A stretch of 64,000 bases of DNA from Chloroflexota bacterium (GTDB lineage Bacteria; Chloroflexota; Dehalococcoidia; GIF9; UBA5629), in NCBI GenBank assembly GCA_016875875.1, contig VGOP01000001.1:1-64000 (forward strand), in the 5' to 3' direction. The notes under the pieces are model-generated. The model was not told the DNA's origin. It ran no database searches and saw only the letters and a list, made by a program, of their open reading frames with translations. The stretch's first letter is position 1. The number at the start of each line of letters is the position of its first letter. Positions 44,569 to 53,521 of the stretch are shown here, in pieces. Both the position numbers and the translations under genes were made by a program.

Positions 44569-45351
44569 CTATTCTTTTAGTATCGTTACATCTCCGGCCA
44601 CGATTTCGGTGAGGCTACCGTCAGCACGGCGCAGGATGAGATTGCCGTGTTCGGTGACTGTTTCAGCTTTGCCTTGTTCCACTGTCTCCCCAGTTTTAAC
44701 CTGTATCCACCTGCCCAATGTCTCCATGTTTTCCTGCCATTCTCTGTATACAGGTGCTCCAGCTTGAGCTTCCAAATATAACCGTTCCAATTCAGATAAC
44801 AGTGTGCTGGTAAGTTCAACCTTTGATATTCCTGTTCCTAGCTCATGCGACAGACTGGTAGCTATCCCGGCAATTTCGGGGAAAACCAGGGGGTCGAAAT
44901 TGACATTTATTCCCATGCCGATAATGGCAAAATTTACCCTGCCCCCCTTGACCTCGTTTTCTATCAGGATGCCGCAGACCTTTTTGCCTTTAATCAGGAC
45001 ATCGTTGGGCCATTTGATCTGTGTCTCAAGGCCAGCAACTTTTTTGATAGCTTTGACCACAGCCAGAGAAGCTATCATGACAAGTTGTGGCAGGTTATCA
45101 AGAGAAGGCTTGAGAATAACCGACATAGCCAGACTGCCCTCAGGTGATAGCCATGTCCTACCAATCCGGCCTTTACCTGCTGTCTGCGTGCCGGCGATGA
45201 CCACAGTCCCCTCAGCTGTTCCTTCTCTAACTAGCTCTTTGGCCGTCTTCATGGTTGTGGCCAGTCGGTGGTAATAATATAGCTGCCTGCCCACAAATTT
45301 AGTGTTTAAGCGATTTTGGATTGAGGCTTTTATGTCTTGGCTATTTAGCAT
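44569..45351 (-). CDS. birA: biotin-[acetyl-CoA-carboxylase] ligase, monofunctional
   Basis: 260 aa. The biotin-binding loop G-K-G-R-I-G-R-T-W (about 59-67), W-P-N-D-V-L-I (about 114-120) and G-I-G-x-N-V-N-F region (about 145-152) are complete. The C-terminal SH3-like domain is present. The N-terminal DNA-binding winged helix of the E. coli BirA is missing, so it is an enzyme without repressor role. It biotinylates carboxylase BCCP domains. bioY is also in this window. The start at 45351 is the first ATG. Confidence 0.93.
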   Translation of the reverse strand: MLNSQDIKASIQNRLNTKFVGRQLYYYHRLATTMKTAKELVREGTAEGTVVIAGTQTAGKGRIGRTWLSPEGSLAMSVILKPSLDNLPQLVMIASLAVVKAIKKVAGLETQIKWPNDVLIKGKKVCGILIENEVKGGRVNFAIIGMGINVNFDPLVFPEIAGIATSLSHELGTGISKVELTSTLLSELERLYLEAQAGAPVYREWQENMETLGRWIQVKTGETVEQGKAETVTEHGNLILRRADGSLTEIVAGDVTILKE

Positions 45352-45494
45352 ACTTATCGTTTCCTCCGATAATCACTTCTCCTGGTTAGTATAGCGATAG
45401 CCTTAGGGTTATGTCTATTGATTTTAAGGGTAGACATCTTGACATTTTGGCCAAAGCCAATTAGCATTGTGATAGGACATTAAAAAGGCAGGAC

Positions 45495-46277
45495 ATGGAA
45501 GCGAAGGATCTGGATTATCTAGTTGATAAAGTTGCTGCCTTGATTGTGGAGGCGGACAGAGTTGTTGTCTTCACCGGAGCCGGTGTTAGCACGGAGTCGG
45601 GAATACCCGACTTCCGCAGCCCTGGCGGAATCTGGAGCAGGTTTGACCCCGATGACTTTACAATCCAGAAGTTCATGAGCAGTGAGAAGACTCGGAGGAT
45701 GCAGTGGCAGATGATGGCTGAGGGTAGCCTTCTGAAAGACGCTGACCCGAATCAAGCTCATCATGCTGTTGCTGAACTCGAAAAACTTGGCAAGTTAACC
45801 TGTGTCATAACTCAAAATATCGATAACCTGCATCAAAAGGCAGGAAATTCTCAAGACAAGGTCTTTGAGCTACACGGTAATATGAAATGGATTAGATGTA
45901 TGAGCTGTGATAATCGCTTGCCTATTGAGGACATTCTCCAGAGGTTAACGAAGGAAGAAATACCCGATTGTCATCTATGCCATGGCATTTTGAAGCCGGA
46001 TGCCGTTTTCTTTGGCGAGGCATTGCCGCAGAAGACATTAAACGATGCCATTCACTATTCCCGTAATTGTGACCTTTTTATTGTCATTGGCTCCACCCTT
46101 GTTGTTTATCCGGCAGCTTATATGCCTACGTATGCTGTGGAGTCTGGAGCTAAGCTGGTCATTATTAACCTCACCTCCACACCCATGGATTCGAAGGCTA
46201 CGGCATGCATTAACAGCAAGGCTGGGGAGGTGATGGTCAAGATTGTGGAGAGGGTAAGAAGTCAATTATCATCTTGA
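45495..46277 (+). CDS. SIR2-family NAD-dependent protein deacylase
   Basis: 260 aa. NAD-binding G-A-G-V-S-T-E-S-G-I-P-D-F-R (about 29-42), T-Q-N-I-D-N-L-H-Q-K-A-G (about 107-118) and the catalytic His in F-E-L-H-G-N (about 126-131). A four-Cys zinc ribbon is present (C-M-S-C, then C-H-L-C). It removes acetyl or other acyl groups from lysines, with acetyl-ADP-ribose as by-product. The acetyl-CoA synthetase genes that are frequent targets are not adjacent. No operon partner. Confidence 0.94.
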   Translation: MEAKDLDYLVDKVAALIVEADRVVVFTGAGVSTESGIPDFRSPGGIWSRFDPDDFTIQKFMSSEKTRRMQWQMMAEGSLLKDADPNQAHHAVAELEKLGKLTCVITQNIDNLHQKAGNSQDKVFELHGNMKWIRCMSCDNRLPIEDILQRLTKEEIPDCHLCHGILKPDAVFFGEALPQKTLNDAIHYSRNCDLFIVIGSTLVVYPAAYMPTYAVESGAKLVIINLTSTPMDSKATACINSKAGEVMVKIVERVRSQLSS

Positions 46278-46294
46278 AACAGGTTCATTAAAAA

Positions 46295-46435
46295 GTGGAA
46301 GACCGCGTTGAAAAGAGTAGCAAGGCTGAGCGAAGGCAGCAGAAGAAAGCCAGGAGGAAATTCAGGCTTCATGGTGGCAGCCTCAGAGTTATATATCAGA
46401 ACGCCGTCAGGCGGAGGCTAAGAGAAAAGAAATAG
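46295..46435 (+). CDS. possible small basic protein (46 aa)
   Basis: A GTG at 46295 opens a 46-codon frame to TAG 46433-46435 with the sequence pattern K-S-S-K-A-E-R-R-Q-Q-K-K-A-R-R-K-F-R-L-H then G-G-S-L-R-V-I-Y-Q-N-A-V-R-R-R. Strongly basic, with a helix-then-turn pattern that looks like a DNA- or RNA-binding peptide. No good ribosome site is visible, so it may be a non-coding stretch. It fills most of the 232-base gap between the sirtuin and the Ig-like protein. Confidence 0.35.
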   Translation: MEDRVEKSSKAERRQQKKARRKFRLHGGSLRVIYQNAVRRRLREKK

Positions 46436-46509
46436 CTGTGTAAGGTAGCCTAACAAGGTTTTTAAGATGTTGGATTCCGACAATTCGAATTTTGTTTGGA
46501 GGTAAGGAT

Positions 46510-47604
46510 ATGAAGAAATTGTTATTTCCAATCGTTCTAGTTTTGACTTTAGCTGTTGGTTGTCTACCTGCTCTCCTAGCTGCTAATCAACCACCCACTG
46601 CCTACATAGATTCTGTATCGCCGGCTAATGCCGCCCTGGGTGAAACGGTGACTTTAATCGGCCACGGCGTTGACCCCGATGGCACCATAGTCGCTTATAA
46701 TTGGCAGTCGAGCCTAGACGGTGATTTGGGCGCTTTGGCGAGCTTTAAAACTTCGTCTTTATCGCAAGGAACCCATACAATTTGGTTTAAGGTTCAGGAT
46801 GATAAGGGAGGTTGGTCTAAGGAAGTTTTAACAACTGTCATTGTTGTTCCTAGCGGAGGAGGCAAGCCGGTGGTTAACTTATTTGAGGCTAATCCAGGGA
46901 GGATTGTTCCAGGCGGGCCATCAACGCTTAGCTGGAGTGTTTCTGGGGCTGCAACGGTCAGTATAGATCAGGCAATAGGCAATGTTGCCTTGAGTGGAAC
47001 CAGAGCAGTGTCGCCAACCAAGACAACGACCTATACTTTGACAGCTACCAATGTGGTTGGAACTGTGACGGCTACGGCCCAGGTTGTGATTGCTGAGCTG
47101 CTTCCCAGTAATGTGATACTGTATTCCATTGCAGCAGAGGATGGGCAAGTAAGGCGAGATGGCTATGTTAGTCAGGAGCCAGACGTCGGCGACACAAAAT
47201 CAGGCACAGCCATCCAGGCTTTTTTGAGCTTTGATATTTCCATGATACCTGAAGGTGCTACTATTAAATCGGCGGCGCTTGATATAACGGCTGCTTATAG
47301 TCTTGGCGAGCCGTTCAGTAAGCTCGGCATGCTTTTTGTTTACGATTGCCAATACCAGACTCTAGGCGCCACCGATTTTGTTATTGGCCCTGTACCTGGA
47401 GCCTTGCAGACTATCCCAAATCCACCATCGCAGCCTATTGCCTCTTATACATTGACTACCGCTGTTCAGAAGCGAGTTGATGCTGGAAGTCCCCGTTTTC
47501 AGCTTCGCTTTCAGTTTGAAAAACCTCAGTTCTATAACAGTCAGGCTGATTATTTAGACTTGGGGGGTGGTAGAAGTCGACTTATCATTGAATATCAGTA
47601 TTGA
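46510..47604 (+). CDS. exported PKD/Ig-like domain protein
   Basis: 364 aa from ATG 46510 with GGAGG upstream (the 46492 start overlaps the ribosome site). Signal sequence of about 25 residues with A-V-G-C, so it may be a lipoprotein. Then a PKD-like domain (about 28-110, 'GVDPDGTIVAYNWQSSLDG'), an Ig-like domain (about 118-198, W-S-V-S-G-A-A-T-V-S-I-D, T-T-T-Y-T-L-T-A-T-N) and a C-terminal domain of about 160 residues that resembles the beta-sandwich DNRLRE/disaggregatase-related fold ('QAFLSFDISMIPEGATIKSA'). An extracellular adhesion or binding role is likely. Confidence 0.75.
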   Translation: MKKLLFPIVLVLTLAVGCLPALLAANQPPTAYIDSVSPANAALGETVTLIGHGVDPDGTIVAYNWQSSLDGDLGALASFKTSSLSQGTHTIWFKVQDDKGGWSKEVLTTVIVVPSGGGKPVVNLFEANPGRIVPGGPSTLSWSVSGAATVSIDQAIGNVALSGTRAVSPTKTTTYTLTATNVVGTVTATAQVVIAELLPSNVILYSIAAEDGQVRRDGYVSQEPDVGDTKSGTAIQAFLSFDISMIPEGATIKSAALDITAAYSLGEPFSKLGMLFVYDCQYQTLGATDFVIGPVPGALQTIPNPPSQPIASYTLTTAVQKRVDAGSPRFQLRFQFEKPQFYNSQADYLDLGGGRSRLIIEYQY

Positions 47605-47667
47605 CATATAAAGCGAATAGCTTGTTGTAATCACAGCTTTCTGTTAAATTATATTGGGAGGTGAAAC

Positions 47668-48978
47668 ATGAAAAAGTTGATTCCTTTACTTCTGCTGGTG
47701 ATGGTGGTGGTGCTTGCTGGCGGCTGTGATTTGACTGGGCTCACTGTAACCACTACCACTCAATCGCCGGTCATAAGCTCCTTTGGTGTCGAGCCAACAA
47801 CTATTGCTCGTGGCGAGTCGGCGACGCTTAGCTGGAGTGTTGTTGGGGCGACAAAAGTCAGTATTGACCAAGGGATAGGTAATGTGGCTTTGAGCGGGAG
47901 GAGAGCTGTAATGCCGGACGTGACTACTGTCTATACCCTGATGGCAACTAATGCGGTTGGGGTGAGCGTTCCAGCTACGGCTGAGGTCATAGTTACAGGG
48001 GCGCCGTCCGCACCTGAGCCGACGCCTACACCAACACCCATGCCCACCGGTCTGCCTGTGGTCAACTACTTCATATCTGACCCTGATCCGCCCATTATAC
48101 CCATGGGCGGTTCCATTACCTTCAGCTGGAGTGTGTCCAATGCCACATTGGTGACTATTGACCCTGGAGTTGGCCCTGTTGGCTTTGTGGGGACTATAGC
48201 TGTATCACCGGTGACGAGCACTAATTACACTTTGACGGCAAGCAATGCCGTTGGGTTGTATTACATGACCATTCCGGTTATGGTTACTGGGGCACCAGCT
48301 GCGGGTGAGCCAGACTTGATTATCGAGGACATTTCGCGGTCAGGTGATAAAATCAGCTATAAGATAACGAATCAGGGTGGTGCCGCAGCCGGGCCAAGCA
48401 CCTCAACCTTGCTTGTCGATACTGTTGTGGTAGCAAATGATAATGTAGGCTCTGTGGCTCCGGGTGAGTCGAAAACCGAGACATTTACTCTTTACACGTA
48501 TAATTGTACGCTCCCTGGGGATACTGCAGAAGTGCGAGCTGACACCGGCGGTGCCGTGACTGAAGCCTCTGAAGCTAATAATTCGTACGCTGAGTCGTGG
48601 TCGTGTCTTCTTGTGGTCGGCCCTATGCTTAAAATTAAGTTTCCGGACCTGGTAATTGAGGATATCTGGGTGGTGCCCGAAATAACCGGAGATATAATTC
48701 ATTACCGGATAAAAAATCAGGGTGGTGCAGATTGCACTGCGACTACTACTACGTCCTTGTTTAAGTACCCTTGTGCTACACCATGCTTCGCCGTGGCAAG
48801 TGACAGTGTGTTGCCGCTGGCGGCTGGTGCAAGCCGAGAGGAGAAATTCGCCGGCTATAAATTTAGCGGGACAGGTGGCATTTTCTGTGGTGTAAAAGTG
48901 GAGGCTGACAAAAGTGGCGCTGTGGTGGAGGAAAGCGAAACCAACAATTCACTGAGTAAGGACTGCACTGACCTGTAA
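47668..48978 (+). CDS. exported lipoprotein with two Ig-like and two CARDB domains
   Basis: 436 aa. Lipobox L-A-G-G-C (C20). Two Ig-like domains (about 32-110 and 128-206) are closely similar to the one in the upstream protein: the phrase L-S-W-S-V-V-G-A-T-K-V-S-I-D recurs. A Pro/Thr linker separates them (PTPTPTPMPT). Then two CARDB domains (about 214-315 and 330-434; P-D-L-I-I-E-D-I and P-D-L-V-I-E-D-I-W, ending E-S-E-T-N-N-S). CARDB proteins are cell-surface adhesion modules. GGGAGG precedes the ATG; 63 bases separate it from the upstream gene. Confidence 0.8.
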   Translation: MKKLIPLLLLVMVVVLAGGCDLTGLTVTTTTQSPVISSFGVEPTTIARGESATLSWSVVGATKVSIDQGIGNVALSGRRAVMPDVTTVYTLMATNAVGVSVPATAEVIVTGAPSAPEPTPTPTPMPTGLPVVNYFISDPDPPIIPMGGSITFSWSVSNATLVTIDPGVGPVGFVGTIAVSPVTSTNYTLTASNAVGLYYMTIPVMVTGAPAAGEPDLIIEDISRSGDKISYKITNQGGAAAGPSTSTLLVDTVVVANDNVGSVAPGESKTETFTLYTYNCTLPGDTAEVRADTGGAVTEASEANNSYAESWSCLLVVGPMLKIKFPDLVIEDIWVVPEITGDIIHYRIKNQGGADCTATTTTSLFKYPCATPCFAVASDSVLPLAAGASREEKFAGYKFSGTGGIFCGVKVEADKSGAVVEESETNNSLSKDCTDL

Positions 48979-49046
48979 AAAGAGGTCAAACACCGTGCTT
49001 GCCACAGGTGTGGTGAATTGTGGTGTTGGATAGGGAGAGGAAAGGG

Positions 49047-49295
49047 CTAAAGCTTCTCTAGGTCGAAGCGATAGTTTTCGATGACTGGGTTGGCCAGCAG
49101 TTTGCGACACATCTCGTTCACCTGCTCCTTGGCTTTGGTCAGGTTTTTCTCTTTGATTCGGACCTCGATGTATTTACCGGCACGGACATCTTCGACCGAG
49201 GCAAAGCCGAGATTGTGCAGGGCACCTTTTATGGTTAAACCTTGTGGGTCGTTCACCGTTGGCTTGAGTGTGATATAGACTTTAGCTAGGTACAT
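49047..49295 (-). CDS. purS: phosphoribosylformylglycinamidine synthase subunit PurS
   Basis: 82 aa, normal length. Typical start Y-L-A-K-V-Y-I-T-L-K-P, D-P-Q-G-L-T-I-K-G-A-L-H-N-L-G-F and end V-I-E-N-Y-R-F. It bridges PurL and PurQ in the three-subunit FGAM synthetase; neither of those is in this window. Overlaps purC by 14 bases and is the last gene of the purine operon here. Confidence 0.95.
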   Translation of the reverse strand: MYLAKVYITLKPTVNDPQGLTIKGALHNLGFASVEDVRAGKYIEVRIKEKNLTKAKEQVNEMCRKLLANPVIENYRFDLEKL

Positions 49296-50196
49296 CTTGT
49301 AGTGTCCTTCCAGTCAGTCGTTGGTATGCTTCAACATAGCGGCGAGTTGTAGCCTCGATTACTTTAGGCGGCAGCATGGGTGCTGGCGGCTCCTTGTTCC
49401 AGCCCGCAGCTACCAGCCAGTCGCGAACCGGCTGCTTGTCCAGGCTGGGTTGAGAGCGTCCCACAGTATATTGAGCAGCGTCCCAGAAACGACTTGAATC
49501 TGGCGTCAGTAGCTCGTCAATCAGGATAAGCTTGCCATCAACAAAGCCGAACTCTAACTTGGTATCGGCAATGATAATATCCCGTCCTCTGGCGTAGTCT
49601 CGGGCGTAGTGGTAAACAGCCAAGCTCTTTTCCTCAAGCTCACCAGCGGTGGATTTCCCCACCAGGTTTTCCAGCTCTTGTTTTTTGAGAGGCTCATCAT
49701 GTCCGGTTTCGGCTTTGGTGGTTGGTGTGAATATGGGTTTAGGCAGTTCCTGGCTTTCTTGCAATCCTTTGGGTGCCGACATGCCTGATATGGTTCCAGC
49801 TTCTTTGTATTCTGCCCAGGCTGAGCCTGAAAGATAGCCCCGAACTACGCATTCAACGGGAACGCGCTCAGCTTTGAGAGTAATCATAGACCGGCCGATA
49901 AGATAGTCCGGCAGGGTGTTTTCAGATGGGAAGTACCGCTTGAATGAATTTGTTGCGTCAACCGCTGCTACCAGATGGTTAGGCATAACTTGGCTCGTCT
50001 TTTCAAACCAGAAACATGAGAGCTGGTTGAGCACCCTGCCTTTATCTGGAATGGGGTCAGGCAGGACAACGTCGAATGCGGAGAGGCGGTCAGTAGAAAT
50101 GATTAGCAGCTTATCACCCAGGGCATAAGTGTCACGTACTTTTCCCCGGCAGAATAGAGGAAGACCTAAATTTGCCTCGTATAAGACTTTTGACAT
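49282..50196 (-). CDS. purC: SAICAR synthetase
   Basis: 304 aa, the longer fungal-like version of PurC. GKVRDTYALGDKLLIISTDRLSAFD (about 18-42), PVECVVRGYLSGSAWAEY (about 113-130) and DTKLEFGFVDGKLILIDE (about 208-225) are kept. It joins aspartate to CAIR in the purine pathway. It overlaps purS and follows purB by 12 bases. Confidence 0.95.
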   Translation of the reverse strand: MSKVLYEANLGLPLFCRGKVRDTYALGDKLLIISTDRLSAFDVVLPDPIPDKGRVLNQLSCFWFEKTSQVMPNHLVAAVDATNSFKRYFPSENTLPDYLIGRSMITLKAERVPVECVVRGYLSGSAWAEYKEAGTISGMSAPKGLQESQELPKPIFTPTTKAETGHDEPLKKQELENLVGKSTAGELEEKSLAVYHYARDYARGRDIIIADTKLEFGFVDGKLILIDELLTPDSSRFWDAAQYTVGRSQPSLDKQPVRDWLVAAGWNKEPPAPMLPPKVIEATTRRYVEAYQRLTGRTLQDVPS

Positions 50197-50208
50197 AATG
50201 TTACCAAC

Positions 50209-51555
50209 TCAAAGTGCTTGTGGTGCCACTTCCGCTGCTTTAACTGTCTTGGCCCTCTTTTTCTCGGTTAAACCTAGCCGGCGGAAAATTTCATCCACGT
50301 GTCTGACGAAATAGTTGTAGTCGAAAAGTGACTTTAATTCTGATTCAGATAGATGAGCTGTTACCTCGGTATCAGCTTTGAGCAGGTTCAAGAAGCTGGT
50401 TTTTTGTTTCCAGGCCTTCATGGCGTTTCGCTGGACTAATTCGTAAGCTTTTTGTCGGCTCAAGCCTCTGTCTATTAATGCTATGAGTACACGCTGGGAA
50501 AAGACTAAGCCTTGAGTAAGCTCAAGGTTTCGGCGCATATTCTCGGGATAGACCTGAAGGTCTTTCATCACTGAAGTGAATATGTTCAGGATGTAGTCCA
50601 GAACCAGGCAGGAGTCGGGGAGAATTACTCGTTCATTGGAAGAATGGCTGATGTCCCTCTCATGCCATAAGGCGATATTTTCCATGGAAGTTAGGGCATA
50701 ACCTCTTACTAGCCGTGCTAGCCCGCAGACGCGTTCACAGAGCTCTGGGTTGCGCTTGTGGGGCATGGCCGAAGAGCCGGTTTGTCCAGCCGCGAAAGGC
50801 TCTTCAGTTTCCAGAACTTCGGTTCGTTGTAGGCTTCTGATTTCGGTGGCGAATTTCTCCAGTGAGCTGGCGATGATAGCCAGGGTGGTGACGAACTGGG
50901 CGTGGCGGTCGCGCTGGATAATCTGGCTTGATATCGGCGCTGGGGTTAGCCCTAGGTTAGTGCAGGTTTTGTCTTCAACTTCCGGTGGCACAGTGGCATA
51001 GCTGCCTACGGCTCCAGAGATTTTGCCGACGCTGATAATTTTTTCCGCTTCAGTCAAGCGAAAGACATTGCGTTTCATCTCCTGTGCCCATAGAGCCAGT
51101 TTGAGGCCGAAGGTAATAGGCTCAGCGTGAACGCCATGCGTCCGTCCTATCATTAGGGTGTGCTTGTGCTCAATAGCTTTATCTTCCAGAACTGAGATCA
51201 TCTCAGCAATGTCTTGAGCTAGGAGTTTTGAAGCCTCTTTCAGTTGTAGGCTAAGGGCAGTATCCATGACATCGGAGGAGGTGAGTCCGAGGTGAATGAA
51301 GCGAGACTCCTCACCGAGTCCTTCGGCTACTGCTTGAAGGAAGGCGGTCATATCGTGGTGAGTTATTTTTAGAATTTCGCCGATGCGCTCCAGACTAAAA
51401 CCAGCTTTCTTTATTTTGGGTATAGCCTCTTTGGGGATGGAACCTATTTCTGCCCAGGCTTCACAGACAGCTATCTCTACCTGAAGCCATTTATTGAACT
51501 TGTTTTCTTCAGACCATATTTTTTTCATCTGTGGTCGGGAATAACGCTCAATCAT
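50209..51555 (-). CDS. purB: adenylosuccinate lyase
   Basis: 448 aa. The fumarase/aspartase superfamily signature S-S-A-M-P-H-K-R-N-P is at about 264-273, with the second His in GRTHGVHAEPITFG (about 135-148). It cleaves SAICAR and adenylosuccinate. The C-terminus is helical and matches bacterial PurB. In operon with purE (14 bases upstream) and purC. Confidence 0.97.
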   Translation of the reverse strand: MIERYSRPQMKKIWSEENKFNKWLQVEIAVCEAWAEIGSIPKEAIPKIKKAGFSLERIGEILKITHHDMTAFLQAVAEGLGEESRFIHLGLTSSDVMDTALSLQLKEASKLLAQDIAEMISVLEDKAIEHKHTLMIGRTHGVHAEPITFGLKLALWAQEMKRNVFRLTEAEKIISVGKISGAVGSYATVPPEVEDKTCTNLGLTPAPISSQIIQRDRHAQFVTTLAIIASSLEKFATEIRSLQRTEVLETEEPFAAGQTGSSAMPHKRNPELCERVCGLARLVRGYALTSMENIALWHERDISHSSNERVILPDSCLVLDYILNIFTSVMKDLQVYPENMRRNLELTQGLVFSQRVLIALIDRGLSRQKAYELVQRNAMKAWKQKTSFLNLLKADTEVTAHLSESELKSLFDYNYFVRHVDEIFRRLGLTEKKRAKTVKAAEVAPQAL

Positions 51556-51569
51556 GGTTCTCTCCAGAA

Positions 51570-52028
51570 TTATCCTTCTGCCAGCTTCTGTCTGTATTTT
51601 TCATAGGCATCTCGTATTTCTTCATATTTAACGCCTAGGATTTGGGCAGCTAATAAAGCTGCGTTTTTAGCACCTGATGTACCGATGCCGACACAAGCCA
51701 CGGGCACACCGGCAGGCATCTGGACAATAGAGTAAAGAGAATCCACGCCTTTGAGCTCGCTGGTAGGTAGCGGCACACCAATGATTGGTAGTGTTGTCCA
51801 GCCAGCTAGGATGCCGGGAAGGTGGGCAGCAGCGCCGGCGGCAGCAATTATAACCTCTATCCCCCGCTCTCTTATCTTAGAACCATAGTCACGAACTTTG
51901 TTTGGGTTTCTGTGAGCTGACAGGATTGAGAATTCATATTCGATATTTAGCTGTTTCAGCATATCTAAAGCTGGTTGTATTAATGGCTCGTCTGTTTTGC
52001 TGCCTATGACTATGGCGACTAGAGGCAT
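51570..52028 (-). CDS. purE: N5-carboxyaminoimidazole ribonucleotide mutase
   Basis: 152 aa, class I PurE. G-S-K-T-D at 9-13, S-A-H-R-N-P at about 38-43 and A-A-G-A-A-A-H-L-P-G (about 63-72) are as expected. It moves the carboxyl group of N5-CAIR to give CAIR. No PurK is adjacent, so either it is elsewhere or the pathway uses direct carboxylation. The gene abuts purD end to end. Confidence 0.96.
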   Translation of the reverse strand: MPLVAIVIGSKTDEPLIQPALDMLKQLNIEYEFSILSAHRNPNKVRDYGSKIRERGIEVIIAAAGAAAHLPGILAGWTTLPIIGVPLPTSELKGVDSLYSIVQMPAGVPVACVGIGTSGAKNAALLAAQILGVKYEEIRDAYEKYRQKLAEG

Positions 52029-53294
52029 TCAGTTGACCTCCCTGGCTGCGATGTCCTTGCGGTAATGACAGCCCTCAAAATGAATACGAGGCAGATTCTG
52101 GTAGACTTTGGCTCTGGCCTCAGCCATGGTTTTGCTGGTAGCTGTTACTGTGAGCACTCGTCCCCCATCGGTATATACTTGTGAATTCTGGTCAAGCTTA
52201 GTCCCGGCATGAAAGACCAAGATCTCTTCATCCAACTTGTCCAGTCCTGTGATAAGAAAGCCTGTCTTGTAATTCCCAGGGTATCCAGCCGATGCCATCA
52301 CCACACCAATGCAGGCGTCGTTATTCCACTCTACAGCCACTTCGCTGAGTCTATTATCTACTATAGCCAAGAGGATGTCCACTAAATCAGTCTGCAGCCG
52401 AGGTAAAATCGCCTGAGTCTCCGGGTCGCCGAATCGGGCATTAAATTCTAACACTTTTGGGCCATCGGTGGCTATCATCAGCCCGGCGTAGAGTACCCCT
52501 TTGTAAGGCATGCCTTCATGTGCCATTGCCCCTACCGCTGGTTGCAGAATGGTTTTCATTACCTGCTGGGTCAATTTGGCGTCAAAGAACCCGGGTGGGC
52601 TGTAGCTGCCCATGCCACCGGTATTAGGCCCTTGGTCATTATCAAACACCCTCTTATAATCGCAAGCTGGAACCATGGGAATAACGGTCTGGCCATCGGT
52701 GAAGGCTAAAAGGCTTACTTCTTTGCCGGTGAGACATTCCTCGACTACCACACTGTCACCAGCGGAACCGAAAATCTTAGATTCCATAATATCTGACAGG
52801 GCTTTTTGAGCTTCTTCTGTAGAACCGGCTACGATTACTCCTTTGCCGGCTGCTAGCCCATCAGCCTTAACAACGACTGGTGTTGGCTGAGATTCCAGAT
52901 ATCTCTTGGCTTCAGAGTAGCTGGAGAAAATAGTACCATTGGGGCAAGGAATACCATGTTTTTGCATTAGATTTTTGGCGAAGATCTTGCTCGATTCTAT
53001 TTGCGCAGCGGTTTTTGTCGGTCCGAAGATGGTTAGACCTAAGCGCTCAAAATGGTCTACAATTCCTGAAGCTAAAGGTGCTTCCGGGCCAACAACTGTT
53101 AGGTCAATGCTGGTGTCCCGGGCAAATTTAGCTAAGGCATCTATATCGTTGGGGCGTATGTTCTGATTATGAGCGATGGATGCTGTGCCAGCGTTGCCTG
53201 GTGCGACATAGAGTTTTTTGACTTTGGGGCTTTGGGCGATTTCCCAGGCCAGGGCATGTTCTCTAGCTCCACTGCCGATGACCATTACTTTCAA
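52029..53294 (-). CDS. purD: phosphoribosylamine-glycine ligase (GAR synthetase)
   Basis: 421 aa from TTG 53294, with AGAGGA seven bases upstream (an ATG at 53285 is the alternative). ATP-grasp enzyme with VVVKADGLAAGKGVIVA (about 140-156), the family signature R-F-G-D-P-E-T-Q (about 288-295) and a C-terminal domain. First gene of the purine operon purD-purE-purB-purC-purS. The intergenic region 53295-53521 upstream shows no riboswitch I can recognise. Confidence 0.96.
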   Translation of the reverse strand: MKVMVIGSGAREHALAWEIAQSPKVKKLYVAPGNAGTASIAHNQNIRPNDIDALAKFARDTSIDLTVVGPEAPLASGIVDHFERLGLTIFGPTKTAAQIESSKIFAKNLMQKHGIPCPNGTIFSSYSEAKRYLESQPTPVVVKADGLAAGKGVIVAGSTEEAQKALSDIMESKIFGSAGDSVVVEECLTGKEVSLLAFTDGQTVIPMVPACDYKRVFDNDQGPNTGGMGSYSPPGFFDAKLTQQVMKTILQPAVGAMAHEGMPYKGVLYAGLMIATDGPKVLEFNARFGDPETQAILPRLQTDLVDILLAIVDNRLSEVAVEWNNDACIGVVMASAGYPGNYKTGFLITGLDKLDEEILVFHAGTKLDQNSQVYTDGGRVLTVTATSKTMAEARAKVYQNLPRIHFEGCHYRKDIAAREVN

Positions 53295-53521
53295 AGCAAT
53301 ATTCCTCTTTACTCAATCCTTGATAATTGAAATGGCTATTGCTCCGCGTGTCTGCGCTGAAAACGGTGTTGGAGAATCTCCTAAGTTTCGGCCAGCTAAA
53401 TGAGTATAGCCAGTAGTCGAGGCAAAATCAAGTGCTTTTGTCTGAGTATTTTCGTTTGTCCCAGAATTTATTTTGCACAAGGCAATTCTCTACTGTGATA
53501 GAATGTAGTGGGAAATAGAGC

